A stretch of 64,000 nucleotides of DNA from Cryobacterium lactosi (GCF_004403945.1 NZ_SOHM01000018.1:1-64000); one strand, 5' to 3'; shown: positions 46,180-57,871, numbered from the stretch's first letter. Program-made: numbers and translations. Notes: generated by a model not told the origin, from the sequence alone.

Positions 46180-47042
46180 TCGGTCTTGAGCAGCCCGTTC
46201 AGGTAGACGCCGTAGCCGCTTTTGGCGAGCGGGGCGGCGAGGCGGGCGAGCTGGGTGTCGTCGATCCAGCCGGCGCGCCAGGCGATCTCTTCGATGCAGC
46301 CGATCTTGTGGCCTTGGCGGTCTTCGATGACGCGCACGTATTCGCTGGCCTGCATCATGGATTCGAAGGTGCCGGTGTCCAGCCAGGCGGTGCCGCGGTC
46401 CAGGACCTGCACGTGCAGGTTGCCCTGGTTGAGGTAGCGCTCGTTGACGGTGGAGATTTCCAGCTCGCCGCGGGCGGAGGGTTCGATGGACTTGGCGATC
46501 TCGACGACGGAGTTGTCGTAGAAGTACAGGCCGGGAACGGCGTAGTTGCTCTTGGGCTTGACCGGCTTCTCTTCGATCGACACGGCGGTGAAGTCGTCGT
46601 CGAACTCCACGACCCCATACGAGGTGGGGTCGGAGACGTGGTACGCGAAGATCAGGGCGCCGTCGATGTCGGCGTTGTTGCGCAGCGCCGTTCCCAGGCC
46701 CGCGCCGTGGAAGATGTTGTCGCCCAGGACCAGGGCGACGCTGTCGTCGCCGATGAACTCCTCACCGATGATGAACGCCTGCGCGAGGCCGTCCGGGGAC
46801 GGCTGCACGGCGTACTGGATGTTGATGCCCAGGTCGGACCCGTCGCCCAGCAGCGCCTTGAACTGGTCGTTGTACTCCGGGGTGGTGATGATGAGGATGT
46901 CCTTGATGTCGGCCATCATCAGCGTCGACAGCGGATAGAAGATCATCGGCTTGTCGTAGATCGGCATCAGCTGCTTGGAGATGCCCTTGGTGATCGGCCA
47001 CAGGCGTGTGCCCGATCCGCCGGCGAGAATGATTCCGCGCAT
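46176..47042 (-). CDS. rmlA: Glucose-1-phosphate thymidylyltransferase
   Basis: A 288-residue nucleotidyltransferase. [18 protein letters not shown] is the activating loop, with [20 protein letters not shown] and [11 protein letters not shown] further on, all characteristic of RmlA. It makes dTDP-glucose, the first step to dTDP-L-rhamnose, and is usually feedback-inhibited by dTDP-rhamnose. It is second in a two-gene unit after rmlC, two bases apart. Confidence 0.95.
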   Translation of the reverse strand: MRGIILAGGSGTRLWPITKGISKQLMPIYDKPMIFYPLSTLMMADIKDILIITTPEYNDQFKALLGDGSDLGINIQYAVQPSPDGLAQAFIIGEEFIGDDSVALVLGDNIFHGAGLGTALRNNADIDGALIFAYHVSDPTSYGVVEFDDDFTAVSIEEKPVKPKSNYAVPGLYFYDNSVVEIAKSIEPSARGELEISTVNERYLNQGNLHVQVLDRGTAWLDTGTFESMMQASEYVRVIEDRQGHKIGCIEEIAWRAGWIDDTQLARLAAPLAKSGYGVYLNGLLKTD

Positions 47043-47044
47043 GT

Positions 47045-47653
47045 CTAGTTCCGTTCGTTGAGCGTCTGGTAGTAGGCGCGGGCGGCGTCCCAGGTGGGCA
47101 GCAGTCCGCTCGCGGCGGCCTCGGCGAGGCTGGGGGCGTCGGTGTCCTTCGGGGACAGCAGCAGCTCACCGGCGTCCTTGGGGAACACCAGGCCGACCTC
47201 GGCGTCGAGCGGGTTGATGCCGTGCTCGGCGCCGGCGGTGTAGGTGGAGGAGACCAGGTAGCTCACGGTGGCCTTGTCGGTCAGGGCGACGAACGCGTGG
47301 CCGAGGCCCTCGGCGATGTAGACGGCCTTGCGGTCCACGTCGTCCAGCAGCACCGAATCCCACTGCCCGAAGGTGGGCGAGCCGACCCGGATGTCGACGA
47401 TGAAGTCGATGATCGCACCGTGTGTGGCGGTGACGTACTTGGCCTGGCCCGGCGGGATGTCGGCGAAGTGAATGCCGCGCACAACGCCACGGCTGGAGAC
47501 GCTGGTGTTGGCCTGACGCAGGTCCAGCGGGTGCCCGAGAGCCTCGGACAGCTTGTCGAATCGGTACCACTCGAGGAAGACTCCCCGGTCGTCCCCGAAC
47601 TGCTTGGGGGTCACCTCGTAGGAATCGGGGATGGAGAGTTCACGAATCTGCAC
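47045..47653 (-). CDS. rmlC: dTDP-4-dehydrorhamnose 3,5-epimerase
   Basis: About 202 residues, a cupin-type epimerase. [17 protein letters not shown] contains the catalytic histidine, and [16 protein letters not shown] and GLGHAFVAL are RmlC hallmarks. It converts dTDP-4-keto-6-deoxyglucose to the 4-keto-rhamnose form. GTG 47653 (VQIREL) is chosen as family members begin there; a longer frame reaches 47698. TAGGCT lies seven bases upstream and could be a -10 of a leaderless transcript. It is divergent from rmlB. Confidence 0.92.
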   Translation of the reverse strand: MQIRELSIPDSYEVTPKQFGDDRGVFLEWYRFDKLSEALGHPLDLRQANTSVSSRGVVRGIHFADIPPGQAKYVTATHGAIIDFIVDIRVGSPTFGQWDSVLLDDVDRKAVYIAEGLGHAFVALTDKATVSYLVSSTYTAGAEHGINPLDAEVGLVFPKDAGELLLSPKDTDAPSLAEAAASGLLPTWDAARAYYQTLNERN

Positions 47654-47727
47654 GTTCGCCAGCCTAGCAATGCGCGTCCAGTACAATCGCGTAGGCACCT
47701 TTACGCAAACGGAATGGTTACCAATAT

Positions 47728-48714
47728 ATGAAGATCCTCGTCACCGGCGGCGCCGGGTTCATCGGCTCGAACTTCGTTCGCCGAACCCTGCAAGACGCTT
47801 ACCCCGGCCTGGAGGGCGCTGAAGTCGTCGTCCTGGACGCCCTCACCTACTCCGGCAACCTGGAGAACCTGGCCCCCGTGGCCGATTCGCCCCGGTACTC
47901 CTTCGTCAAGGGCGACATCCGCGACGGCGCGCTGCTCGACACCCTGTTCCCCGGACTGGACGCCGTGGTGCACTTCGCCGCGGAGTCCCACGTGGACCGC
48001 TCCGTGCGTGACGCATCGATCTTCGTCGAGACCAACGTGCTCGGCACCCAGCAGCTGCTCGACGCGGCCCTGCGCAACGACCTGCCCCGGTTCGTGCACG
48101 TGTCCACCGACGAGGTCTACGGCTCCATCGCCGAAGGCTCCTGGAACGAAGAACGCGCCCTGGAACCGAACTCGCCCTACTCGGCGTCGAAGGCCGGCAG
48201 CGACCTGCTCGCCCGCAGCTACCACCGCACCCACGGCCTGAACGTGTCGATCACCCGCTGCTCGAACAACTACGGCCCGTACCACTTCCCCGAGAAGGTC
48301 ATCCCGCTGTTCGTGACGAACCTCATCGACGACCTGCACGTTCCCCTCTACGGCGAGGGCAACAACATCCGCGACTGGCTGCACGTGGACGACCACACCC
48401 GCGCCATCGCCATGGTGCTGGTCAACGGCCGCGCCGGCGAGATCTACAACATCGGCGGCGGCACCGAACTGACCAACGTCGAACTCACCCAGCTGCTGCT
48501 GGACGCCACCGGCAAGGACTGGTCCTACGTAGACCGGGTCGCCGACCGCCTCGGCCACGACCTGCGCTACTCCGTGGATATCTCCAAGATCCAGGCCGAA
48601 CTCGGCTACTCCCCCGAGGTGCCCTTCGAAAAGGGCCTGGCCGACGTCGTGCAGTGGTACCGCGACAACCGCACCTGGTGGGAACCCCTCAAAGCCCGCG
48701 CGGCGCTGAGCTGA
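47728..48714 (+). CDS. rmlB: dTDP-glucose 4,6-dehydratase
   Basis: A 328-residue extended SDR with VTGGAGFIGSNFV, STDEVYGSI containing the catalytic threonine, aspartate and glutamate, YSASK as the YxxxK pair, and RDWLHVDDH. These are diagnostic of RmlB. It makes dTDP-4-keto-6-deoxyglucose. It starts at ATG 47728 close to the AT-rich CAATAT, with no obvious ribosome-binding site. rmlD follows after one base, and a GT4 after that, so this operon both makes and probably uses rhamnose. Confidence 0.95.
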   Translation: MKILVTGGAGFIGSNFVRRTLQDAYPGLEGAEVVVLDALTYSGNLENLAPVADSPRYSFVKGDIRDGALLDTLFPGLDAVVHFAAESHVDRSVRDASIFVETNVLGTQQLLDAALRNDLPRFVHVSTDEVYGSIAEGSWNEERALEPNSPYSASKAGSDLLARSYHRTHGLNVSITRCSNNYGPYHFPEKVIPLFVTNLIDDLHVPLYGEGNNIRDWLHVDDHTRAIAMVLVNGRAGEIYNIGGGTELTNVELTQLLLDATGKDWSYVDRVADRLGHDLRYSVDISKIQAELGYSPEVPFEKGLADVVQWYRDNRTWWEPLKARAALS

Positions 48715-48715
48715 C

Positions 48716-49570
48716 ATGACCCGCTATCTGATCGCCGGCGCGGCCGGGATGCTCGGTCGTGACCTGCAGGACGCCCTCGCCGGGCGCGACGTCACAGCCG
48801 TCGACCGCAGCGAGCTGGACATCACCGACCTCGCCGCCGTTCAGAAGGCCGTCGCCGGCCACGACGTGATCATCAACGCCGCGGCGTACACCGCCGTGGA
48901 TGCGGCGGAGGAGAACGAGGCCGCCGCATACGCGGTCAACGCCATCGGCCCACGCAACCTCGCGATCGCCGCCGCCGCGGTCGGCGCGAAACTCGTGCAG
49001 ATCTCCACCGACTACGTCTTCGACGGCGCCGGCAACAGCCCATACCCCGAAGACACCGAGATCGACCCGCTGAACGCGTACGGCCGCACCAAGGCCGCCG
49101 GCGAACAGTTCGTGCTCACCGAGAACCCTGCGCGCAGCTACATCGTGCGCACGGCCTGGCTCTACGGTGCCCACGGACCCAACTTCGGCCGCACGATGCT
49201 CACCCTCGCCGCGGGCCGGGACACGGTCTCCGTCGTCGCCGACCAGTTCGGCCAGCCGACGTGGACGGTCGATTTGGCCCGTCAGATCGTGACGATGCTC
49301 GACGCGGATACGCCCGCCGGGATCTACCACGGCACCAACGCCGGACAGACGAACTGGTTCGGCTTCGCCAAAGCCGTGTTCGCCAGCGCGGACCTGGACC
49401 CGGAGCGGGTGTTGCCCACCGACGGAAGCAAGTTCCAGCGGCCCGCCGCACGACCGGCCTACTCGGTGCTCGGCCACGACGCCTGGGCGGCAGCCGGCTT
49501 GACCCCGATGCGCCCCTGGACCGAGGCCCTCGCAGACGCCGCTACCCACGGCGCGTTCACTCCGTCATGA
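48716..49570 (+). CDS. rmlD: dTDP-4-dehydrorhamnose reductase
   Basis: A 284-residue SDR with IAGAAGMLGRDL, NAAAYTAVDAAE, ISTDYVFDG, and YGRTK as the YxxxK pair, all typical of RmlD. It reduces the 4-keto sugar with NAD(P)H to give dTDP-L-rhamnose. It overlaps the following GT4 gene by ATGA. With rmlA, rmlB and rmlC the whole four-step pathway is present in 3.4 kb. Confidence 0.95.
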   Translation: MTRYLIAGAAGMLGRDLQDALAGRDVTAVDRSELDITDLAAVQKAVAGHDVIINAAAYTAVDAAEENEAAAYAVNAIGPRNLAIAAAAVGAKLVQISTDYVFDGAGNSPYPEDTEIDPLNAYGRTKAAGEQFVLTENPARSYIVRTAWLYGAHGPNFGRTMLTLAAGRDTVSVVADQFGQPTWTVDLARQIVTMLDADTPAGIYHGTNAGQTNWFGFAKAVFASADLDPERVLPTDGSKFQRPAARPAYSVLGHDAWAAAGLTPMRPWTEALADAATHGAFTPS

Positions 49571-50712
49571 TCACCCTCAAGGTCATCGTGGACCAGCTGG
49601 TCTCCCCGGTGCCGGGCGGACTCGGCCGCTACACCGAGGAACTGACCCGGTCGCTGATCGCGACGGCGCCGGCCGGCTGCGAGGTCGAAGGCATCGTATC
49701 GGCCACCTCCGCCGAACACTACGACCAGATCATCGCGGCCCTGCCCGGCCTGGCCGGCCTGCACAAGATGGCCTTGGCACGCCGCGAGCTCTCCGCCGCC
49801 TGGCAGCTGGGCGTGGCCACCTCGGCCGGCCACGGCCTCGTGCACGCCCCCGGGCTGTTCGCCCCGCTGCACCGCCACGACAGGGCCAAGGACGAGACCC
49901 AGGTCGCAGTGACGGTGCACGACGTACTCGCCTGGACGCATCCGGAAACGCTGACCCCGACCACCGTCGCGCGCGCCAAGCTGATGCTCAAACGCGCCCG
50001 CAAGCACGCTGACGCCATCGTGGCGCCCAGCCACGCCCTCGCCGACCAGCTGCGCGAGATCATGAACTTCGGCGACCGGGTGCGGGTGATCGGCGGGGCC
50101 GTCAGCAGCAGCCTGACGCTGCCGACGAATTCCGCCGCCGCCGAGAACATGGCCGTCGAGCTGAACCTGCCCGACGAGTACATCCTCACGGCCGGAACCC
50201 TTGAACCGCGCCGCGCCGTCACCGCGCTCATCGAAGCCCTCGGGCGTCCGGGCGCCGTCGACCTGCCGTTGCTTGTCGTCGGTCCGGACTCATGGGGGGA
50301 ACTCACCCTCGCCTCGGTGGCCGACGAGGCCGGCCTCGCCCCGGACCGGGTGCGCGCGCTGGACGGCTTGAGCGACCAGCAGCTCGCCCTGGTGATGTCC
50401 CGGGCGTCGGTCTTCGTCTACCCCAGCCTCGAAGAGGGCTTCGGCCTGCCGATCATCCAGGCTTTCCACTTCGGTACACCGGTCATCCACTCGGATGCGC
50501 CGGCGTTGGTCGAGGCCGCCGGCGACGCGGGCTTCGTGGTGGAACGTGACGACCCGGCCGGCTACCCCGAGCGGCTCGCCGCCGCGCTTGACCGGGTACT
50601 CGGCGACGCCGCGCTGGCCGACCGGCTGCGCATCTTCGGCAGCGACAGGTCCAGGGCGTTCAGCTGGCGGGACACCGCCGAGCGGGTCTGGCAGCTGCAC
50701 GCCGACCTCTGA
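49567..50712 (+). CDS. GT4 glycosyltransferase, probable rhamnosyltransferase
   Basis: A 381-residue GT-B protein. The N-terminal domain has VSPVPGGLGRYTEEL; the C-terminal domain has LTAGTLEPRRAV and the sugar-nucleotide site YPSLEEGFGLPIIQAF. It is coupled to rmlD by ATGA and so probably uses dTDP-rhamnose, as does WbbL in the equivalent mycobacterial neighbourhood (WbbL is a GT2, so not an orthologue). ATG 49567 is chosen because the longer frame lies within rmlD. It is the last gene of the rhamnose operon. Confidence 0.85.
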   Translation: MITLKVIVDQLVSPVPGGLGRYTEELTRSLIATAPAGCEVEGIVSATSAEHYDQIIAALPGLAGLHKMALARRELSAAWQLGVATSAGHGLVHAPGLFAPLHRHDRAKDETQVAVTVHDVLAWTHPETLTPTTVARAKLMLKRARKHADAIVAPSHALADQLREIMNFGDRVRVIGGAVSSSLTLPTNSAAAENMAVELNLPDEYILTAGTLEPRRAVTALIEALGRPGAVDLPLLVVGPDSWGELTLASVADEAGLAPDRVRALDGLSDQQLALVMSRASVFVYPSLEEGFGLPIIQAFHFGTPVIHSDAPALVEAAGDAGFVVERDDPAGYPERLAAALDRVLGDAALADRLRIFGSDRSRAFSWRDTAERVWQLHADL

Positions 50713-50737
50713 GCCGGTCGGGACTGAGCCGCGCGGC

Positions 50738-52099
50738 TCAGGGCGCCGGCGTCTCGGTGACCGGGTTCAGGGCCGTGTCGATCAGGCTGCGGATGTAGTC
50801 GTAGTCCGGATCCTGCGGGTCGACGTTGTTCGCCGGCACCAGTTCGACGGCACCCACCGGGAGCTCCTTGGTCTTGCCGGCCAGGTTGGTGAAGTACCCG
50901 AGCATTCCCTGCGGCACATCCGTCGAGACCACCTGCTGGCCGGCCTCGGCCACACCCTGGAACTTGGTGATCACGTTCGCCGGGTTGAACTGCTTGAGGA
51001 TCGCCTCCTGCAGAACGCGCTGCCTGGCCATCCGGTCGTAGTCGCTGGTGCCGTGTCTGGCCCGGCCGTACCAGAGGGCGGTGAAGCCGTCCATGTGCTG
51101 CTGCCCGGCCTCGACCCAGCCGTCGACGTTGTTGAACTCCTCGTCGCCGCCGATGGGCAACCGCTCGGCCACGTTGATGTCGACCCCGCCGAGGGCGTCG
51201 ATGAGCTCGGAGAAGCCCTGCATGTCGATCAGCACGTAGTACTGGATCGTGAGGCCGGTGATGCCGCTGGCGGCGTCCCGCATGGCCTCGATGCCGGGCT
51301 CGCTGCCCTCGGCCTCGGCATTCGGATACATCTCCGGGCTCTTGAGCTCGACCTCGGTGTAGATCGAGTTGAGCATGCAGGCCGACACGTCACAGACCCC
51401 GTCGTAGCCGTACCCGTCCGGGTAGACGGCGTTCAGCGGGGATCCCTCGGGGAACGGCACATACTCGAGGTCGCGGGGCAGCCCGATGATGTCGGCCTTG
51501 CCGGTCTCGGCATCGATGCTCACCACCGAGATGCTGTCAGGTCGCATTCCCTCCCGGTCGGGTCCGGCGTCGCCGCCGAGCAGCATGATGTTGTACCGCC
51601 CGTCCACGGGCGGCTCCGATGGCCCGGCCGCGAACACCGAGGAGAGGAACCCGCTGGCGGTGGTGGCGACGTAGGCCCCGTAGCCGGCCGTGCCGGCGAA
51701 GACGACCATCACGACGGTCGCGAGCCCAGCGATGAACGGGCGGGCCTTGGGCCGAGCCTTGACGAGTCGGGTCAGCCGGATGGTGTCGAAGGTCAGGATC
51801 ACCCAGACGATGGCATAGAAGACCATCACGGCGGCGAGGATCCACAACCCGATCGAGTTGGTGGCCACGGTGAGCACGATCTCCGGGTTCAGCGTATAGA
51901 CGACGCCGGCGACGATCACCAGGCCCAGGAAGGTCAGGGTGGCGCGCAGCCCGAAACGGCCCAGGCCGCGGCTTCCCGCGAGCACCTGGGCGGAGCCGGG
52001 CAGAAGGATGTTGAGGACCACGAGCCACCAGGCCCGGCGGGTCATGACCTGTCGGGAGCCGGAGTTCGGGTACCGGATCGGGCTGCTGGCGCTGCTCAT
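50738..52099 (-). CDS. LytR-CpsA-Psr (LCP) glycopolymer ligase
   Basis: A 453-residue protein. The first 160 residues hold about four helices with [13 protein letters not shown], a TM2-like start not usual in short LCPs. The outer LCP domain carries [20 protein letters not shown] and IGLPRDLEY, the aspartate and arginine residues that bind lipid pyrophosphate. A cysteine pair CDVSAC may form a disulfide. LCP enzymes move glycans from undecaprenyl pyrophosphate to peptidoglycan. It adjoins the rhamnose operon convergently and is co-transcribed with purE (ATGA overlap). Confidence 0.9.
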   Translation of the reverse strand: MSSASSPIRYPNSGSRQVMTRRAWWLVVLNILLPGSAQVLAGSRGLGRFGLRATLTFLGLVIVAGVVYTLNPEIVLTVATNSIGLWILAAVMVFYAIVWVILTFDTIRLTRLVKARPKARPFIAGLATVVMVVFAGTAGYGAYVATTASGFLSSVFAAGPSEPPVDGRYNIMLLGGDAGPDREGMRPDSISVVSIDAETGKADIIGLPRDLEYVPFPEGSPLNAVYPDGYGYDGVCDVSACMLNSIYTEVELKSPEMYPNAEAEGSEPGIEAMRDAASGITGLTIQYYVLIDMQGFSELIDALGGVDINVAERLPIGGDEEFNNVDGWVEAGQQHMDGFTALWYGRARHGTSDYDRMARQRVLQEAILKQFNPANVITKFQGVAEAGQQVVSTDVPQGMLGYFTNLAGKTKELPVGAVELVPANNVDPQDPDYDYIRSLIDTALNPVTETPAP

Positions 52100-52632
52100 A
52101 GTCTGGCTTGCAGGGCCGTGTTCTTCTGCTCCACCTGCTCGGCCAGCTGGTCGGCGTAGGCCTCCAGCTTGAGGCGCAGCGCGTCATCCGCGGTCGCCAG
52201 GATCTTGATCGCGATCAGGGCCGCGTTGCGGGCACCGCCGATCGACACTGTCGCAACGGGCACGCCGGCCGGCATCTGCACGATCGACAGCAGCGAGTCC
52301 AGGCCGTCCAGGCGGCCGAGTGGAACCGGAACGCCGACGACGGGGAGCGTGGTGACCGCGGCGAGCATGCCCGGCAGGTGCGCCGCACCGCCGGCACCGG
52401 CGATGATCACCTTGAGGCCGCGACTCCAGGCCTCCGAGCCGTAACGGATCATCTTCTCGGGTGTGCGGTGTGCGGACACCACCTGCACCTCGTGGGCGAC
52501 GCCGAACTCGGTCAGCATCGCCGCGGCGTCGCTCATCACGTTCCAGTCGGAGTCCGACCCCATCACGACACCGACGAGCGCGGCTGCGGAGGGGGCGGAC
52601 TCAGGGTCGGAAGTCGCGAAGTTCTCTGGCAC
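52096..52632 (-). CDS. purE: N5-carboxyaminoimidazole ribonucleotide mutase
   Basis: About 178 residues, class I Pur[21 protein letters not shown], and [14 protein letters not shown] are the family's nucleotide and catalytic histidine motifs. It converts N5-CAIR to CAIR in purine synthesis with PurK. The start is taken as GTG 52632; no clear ribosome-binding site is present, and the true start may differ by some residues. The downstream LCP gene overlaps by four bases, an odd but known actinobacterial arrangement. Confidence 0.92.
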   Translation of the reverse strand: MPENFATSDPESAPSAAALVGVVMGSDSDWNVMSDAAAMLTEFGVAHEVQVVSAHRTPEKMIRYGSEAWSRGLKVIIAGAGGAAHLPGMLAAVTTLPVVGVPVPLGRLDGLDSLLSIVQMPAGVPVATVSIGGARNAALIAIKILATADDALRLKLEAYADQLAEQVEQKNTALQARL

Positions 52633-52649
52633 GGTGATGATCTTAGGCT

Positions 52650-53786
52650 TTAGTCCTGGAAAAACGCCGCAGTGGCACGCGCCTGGTAGGTGACCGAGTC
52701 CAGATCGGGCCCGGATGCGGTGACGTGGCCGATCTTCCGTCCCGGACGGGGGGCCTTGCCGTAGTTGTGCACCTTGACCGTGGGCTGTTCGGCGAAGGCT
52801 GCGGGGTAGCGGTCCGCCATGCTGCCCTCGGCGGGACCGCCGAGGATGTTGACCATCACCGACCAGGCCTCCCGGAGCCCGGTGCCGCCCAGCGGGAGGT
52901 CCAGCACGGCGCGCAGGTGCTGTTCGAACTGGCTGGTGGTGGACCCGTCGATCGACCAATGGCCACTGTTGTGCGGCCGCATCGCGAGCTCGTTGACCAG
53001 CAGCCGGCCGTCGGTGGTTTCGAAGAGTTCCACGGCGAGCACACCGGTGACGCCGATGCCCTCCGCGACGCGCTCGGCGATGTCGGCAGCGACCTCGCTG
53101 AGCCGCCCGGCAGATTTCGGGGCCGGTGCGATCACCTCGGCGCAGACGCCGTCCAGCTGCACGGTCTCCACCACCGGCCAGATCGAGATCTCCCCTGACG
53201 GGCGCCGGGCGACGACCTGCGCCAGCTCGCGGCGGAAGTCGACAAGCTCCTCGACCAGCAGGTCACCACCGTTGGCGTCTTCGGCGAGCGCGAGGAACCA
53301 GTCGTCGGCCTCGTGGGCGTGGGACACCACCCGCACCCCCTTGCCGTCGTAGCCGCCCCTGGCCGTCTTCACGACGGCCCGGCCGCCGTGGTCGGCCAGG
53401 AACCGGGCCAGGGCGTCGGCATCCGCCACCCGCGCCCAGTCGGGAACGGGCAGGCCGAGCTCGGTGAGTCGCTCCCGCATCAGCAGTTTGTCTTGGGCGT
53501 AGAGCAGAGCGTCGGGCCCGGGGTGCACGCTGATGCCCCGGCTGACCAGTTCTCGGAGGATCACCTGCGGAACGTGTTCGTGGTCGAAGGTCACGACATC
53601 GACGGTCTCGGCGAACGCGAGGACCGTGGCCAGGTCGCGATAGTCGCCCACCGACACCGCGGCGAGGCTGGCGGACATGCCGTCGGACTCGGCCAGGACC
53701 CGGAGGTCGATGCCGAGGTTCACCGCGGCGGGGATCATCATGCGGGCCAATTGGCCTCCGCCGATCACACCAACGATCGTGCTCAT
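52650..53786 (-). CDS. purK: N5-carboxyaminoimidazole ribonucleotide synthase
   Basis: A 378-residue ATP-grasp enzyme. [14 protein letters not shown] opens the preATP-grasp domain; [14 protein letters not shown] binds ATP, and [24 protein letters not shown] is diagnostic of PurK. It makes N5-CAIR from AIR, bicarbonate and ATP, handing it to PurE. ATG 53786 is preferred since the family begins at this point; ATG 53816 is also in frame. It leads the purK-purE-LCP transcript and is divergent from the GtrA gene. Confidence 0.93.
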   Translation of the reverse strand: MSTIVGVIGGGQLARMMIPAAVNLGIDLRVLAESDGMSASLAAVSVGDYRDLATVLAFAETVDVVTFDHEHVPQVILRELVSRGISVHPGPDALLYAQDKLLMRERLTELGLPVPDWARVADADALARFLADHGGRAVVKTARGGYDGKGVRVVSHAHEADDWFLALAEDANGGDLLVEELVDFRRELAQVVARRPSGEISIWPVVETVQLDGVCAEVIAPAPKSAGRLSEVAADIAERVAEGIGVTGVLAVELFETTDGRLLVNELAMRPHNSGHWSIDGSTTSQFEQHLRAVLDLPLGGTGLREAWSVMVNILGGPAEGSMADRYPAAFAEQPTVKVHNYGKAPRPGRKIGHVTASGPDLDSVTYQARATAAFFQD

Positions 53787-53925
53787 CTGTTCACCAATTT
53801 CTGTGCGACCGTTCATCCGAGGGGCTGGGAACTCTCAGGATGGGGATCATGCCGGGACGTAGACTGCGAGAGAAGCGCGTTATCTCGCTACACGTTCCAT
53901 TTTCACCTATCGGCCGGACGGATGC

Positions 53926-54492
53926 ATGTCGAGACCAACCTTCAGCAGGCATCGGGTGTTTGCCTTCGCGGCACAGCTCGCGAAATTCGGCATGGTCGGG
54001 CTCGTCGGTTTCGCGGTGGACATCACGGTCTTCAACCTGCTTCGGGCGACGATCTTCTCCCCCGAGGCCCTGGCCTCCGGCCCGATCTGGGCGAAGGTCG
54101 TCTCGACGATCCTCGCGATCCTGGCCAACTGGGTCGGCAACCGATACTGGACATTCTCCAAGGACCGCCGCTCCCAGACCCTGCGGGAGGGCCTGGAGTT
54201 CTTCGCGGTCAGCCTCGTCGGCATGGGCATCGGGCTGGCCTGCCTGTGGGTGAGCCACTACGTTCTCGGCTACACCAGCGTCCTCGCCGACAACATCTCG
54301 TCGAACGTCATCGGCCTGCTCCTCGGCGCGATCTTCCGCTTCACCCTGTACCGCTACTGGGTGTTCTCGCCGTCCCGCCAGGCAGCGGCTCCTGCCAGCG
54401 CGGGTGCGGGTGCGACAGGCACGGTGCCGACGAGTACGGCGGCGCTGCGGTTACAGGCCCGGGCGGATTCCGAATTCGTCACCGAGCGCTGA
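53926..54492 (+). CDS. GtrA-family membrane protein
   Basis: A 188-residue protein with four helices (about 15-160). FGMVGLVGFAVDITVF and ANWVGNRYWTF match GtrA. Members are thought to flip polyprenyl-linked sugars or to aid teichoic-acid or arabinogalactan glycosylation. It lies between purK and a PH-domain gene, as in mycobacteria. A C-terminal Ala/Thr-rich tail is poorly conserved, and its 3' end overlaps the convergent PH-domain gene by 42 bp. Confidence 0.88.
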   Translation: MSRPTFSRHRVFAFAAQLAKFGMVGLVGFAVDITVFNLLRATIFSPEALASGPIWAKVVSTILAILANWVGNRYWTFSKDRRSQTLREGLEFFAVSLVGMGIGLACLWVSHYVLGYTSVLADNISSNVIGLLLGAIFRFTLYRYWVFSPSRQAAAPASAGAGATGTVPTSTAALRLQARADSEFVTER

Positions 54493-55008
54493 CTGCTCCT
54501 GCCGACGCGTGGCCATCACGGTCTGAGACTGCTCCATCAGGTCCTGCAACACCTGTTGCACCAGATCGGCGTCCGGCACGTCCCGCAACGACAGCGGATG
54601 CTCCAGGCCCGAGTTGATGCGCACGGTCCCTGACCTGAATAGCGACTGCAACCAGGTCCTGCGCACGCTCACGTCGTAACCTCTGCTGTGCAGCAGCTCC
54701 TGGCGCACGTGCACGAAGATGCCGTGCACAAAAATGATCCGCCGGCTCGTCACCGTGTACCGCCGGGTGAGCCAGGCCACCAACGGCAGCAGCCAGAGCA
54801 GGACCACGACCAGGCCGGCCCCGACCAGCAGCAGATCGTTCTGCCACTGCTCGGCCAGGCTGCCGTAGTAGTACCCCGTGGCGCCGCAGACGCCGATCAA
54901 AACGAGGGTGGGCCAGAAGAGCACCCGTGCGTGCGAACGCAGGCGGGCGATGACCACCTCGGGCGGCGCCGTCGGCACGGCGGGCAACGAGCTGGCTGGG
55001 TTGGTCAT
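54451..55008 (-). CDS. PH-domain (bPH2/DUF304) membrane protein
   Basis: A 185-residue protein with two helices (about 30-75), then the bacterial PH domain: RRYTVTSRRIIFVHGIFVH and a C-terminal helix (ADLVQQVLQDLMEQ). The TSRRI(I)F pattern is typical of the family. Function is not known; such proteins may sense or bind lipids. It is co-directional with birA, seven bases downstream of it. Confidence 0.88.
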   Translation of the reverse strand: MTNPASSLPAVPTAPPEVVIARLRSHARVLFWPTLVLIGVCGATGYYYGSLAEQWQNDLLLVGAGLVVVLLWLLPLVAWLTRRYTVTSRRIIFVHGIFVHVRQELLHSRGYDVSVRRTWLQSLFRSGTVRINSGLEHPLSLRDVPDADLVQQVLQDLMEQSQTVMATRRQEQSALGDEFGIRPGL

Positions 55009-55015
55009 ATACCCA

Positions 55016-55843
55016 TTAATACCTCAGATGGGTCACGTCCCCCGCGGCGACGGCCTGCAGTTCCCCGTTCGTCTGGTCCTCGACGATCAGCCGGCCGTCC
55101 GGATCCAGACCGACCGCCGTTCCGACCAGGTCGTGGCCGCCGGGCAGTTCGACCCGGACCGCGGTGCCCAGGGTGCCGCACAGCGCGGTGACCTCGGCGT
55201 GCAGGCCGCTGGCCACCGGATCGGCGCCGGCGGCGAGGAAATTCGTGGTGAGGGTTCTCAGCTGAGTCAGATAGGCCGCGAGCACGGCGTCGGGGTCCGG
55301 TACGGCGCCGGTCACCAGCATCAGCGACGTGGAGGTGAGCGTGGGCAAGTCGTGCTCGTCCAAGGCCAGGTTCAGCCCGGTGCCGATGCACAGCCCGCTG
55401 GCATCCGGCAGCAGCTCGGACAGGATGCCGGAGACCTTGTAGCCGTCGATGAGCACGTCGTTCGGCCATTTGAGCGCCACCTCGTGCCGCGGTTCGTCCT
55501 CGTCGCCGGTCGCGGCGGCCTGCACCACCGAACGCACGGCCAGGGTCATGGCCGCCCCGGCGAGCAGCGGAAACCAGCCGAACCGGTTCGGCGGCAACGG
55601 CCCGGTCTCCAGCCGGGGCCGGAGCAGCACCGAGATGGCCAGGGACTTGCCGCTGGGGGCCAGCCAGGTGCGGCCCAGCCGGCCGCGGCCGCTGGTCTGG
55701 TTGTCGGTGACGATGACGGAAAGGTCCGGCCACTCCGCAGCATCCGGGCCGCTCGCCGCGGTCACCAGCACATCGTTGGTCGAGCCGGCCTCGGGGAGGT
55801 ACTCGAACCGTGCCCCGATGCCGCGGCTGATCGGAAATTCCAT
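55016..55843 (-). CDS. birA: Biotin-[acetyl-CoA-carboxylase] ligase
   Basis: A 275-residue class I ligase with no N-terminal helix-turn-helix, so it should not act as a biotin repressor itself. [13 protein letters not shown] binds biotinyl-AMP, and [19 protein letters not shown] is the second signature. It attaches biotin to carboxylase subunits such as the product of the gene at 63.3 kb. ATG 55843 has GAGG seven bases upstream. It is divergent from accD, sharing a region with a long inverted repeat. Confidence 0.93.
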   Translation of the reverse strand: MEFPISRGIGARFEYLPEAGSTNDVLVTAASGPDAAEWPDLSVIVTDNQTSGRGRLGRTWLAPSGKSLAISVLLRPRLETGPLPPNRFGWFPLLAGAAMTLAVRSVVQAAATGDEDEPRHEVALKWPNDVLIDGYKVSGILSELLPDASGLCIGTGLNLALDEHDLPTLTSTSLMLVTGAVPDPDAVLAAYLTQLRTLTTNFLAAGADPVASGLHAEVTALCGTLGTAVRVELPGGHDLVGTAVGLDPDGRLIVEDQTNGELQAVAAGDVTHLRY

Positions 55844-55874
55844 GCTGACGCCTCTTCTCACACCCCGCAGGGAT

Positions 55875-55953
55875 CATAACTCCTGCAATTCTGCCCAGTT
55901 TGGCCCCGAACCGCAGGATCAGCCCCGGCCGGGCCCGAATTGCAGGAGTTATG
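55875..55953. repeat. Long inverted repeat between birA and accD
   Basis: A 17-bp sequence, CATAACTCCTGCAATTC at 55875-55891, recurs as a perfect reverse complement at 55937-55953, with 45 bases between. GC-rich sequence flanks both arms. It lies between two divergent genes, with no T-tract. It could be an operator pair, a cruciform or hairpin, or a dispersed intergenic repeat. The rest of the gap (55844-56021) shows no gene. Confidence 0.75.
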
Positions 55954-56021
55954 CACCCGCGCCGGTGCAGAGGACTCCGGACCCTGGGGGCTGTGCGGGT
56001 GGGGCCGGTAGAGTAAGCGGC

Positions 56022-57620
<1,599 letters not shown>

Positions 57621-57631
57621 GCGGCGCCATC

Positions 57632-57871
57632 ATGACCGACTCCGAGGACACCACCGGCTTCGACCCGGCCGAGCTCACTTTCGTGACGACGGGGGTCTCC
57701 GAACAGGAGGCCGCCGCCGTCACCGCCGTTCTGCGGGCCCTGCTGCGCGCCGAATCCGACGACCTCCGGGCCGCGCCGAACGGCGCCGCCAGCCCGTGGC
57801 AGGACAGCCAGCGGGCCGTCCGGCCCGCGTTGCCCCGCGGCGACGCGCGTTGGCGCGGCTTCACGGCCTGA
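57632..57871 (+). CDS. accE: Acyl-CoA carboxylase epsilon subunit
   Basis: A 79-residue protein fitting the actinobacterial AccE family: an acidic N-terminus (DPAELTFVTTGVSEQE), the helix AAAVTAVLRALL, and a short tail with a conserved tryptophan (SPWQDSQRAV and WRGF). AccE stabilises or activates the carboxylase complex. It lies directly after accD, as in mycobacteria and Streptomyces. Sequence is short and variable, so the call rests partly on position. Confidence 0.85.
   Translation: MTDSEDTTGFDPAELTFVTTGVSEQEAAAVTAVLRALLRAESDDLRAAPNGAASPWQDSQRAVRPALPRGDARWRGFTA

Noticed and set aside
55449-56021. An N-terminal extension of accD
   Set aside because: It lies across birA and the inverted repeat, and 532 residues from GTG 56022 is the normal family length.
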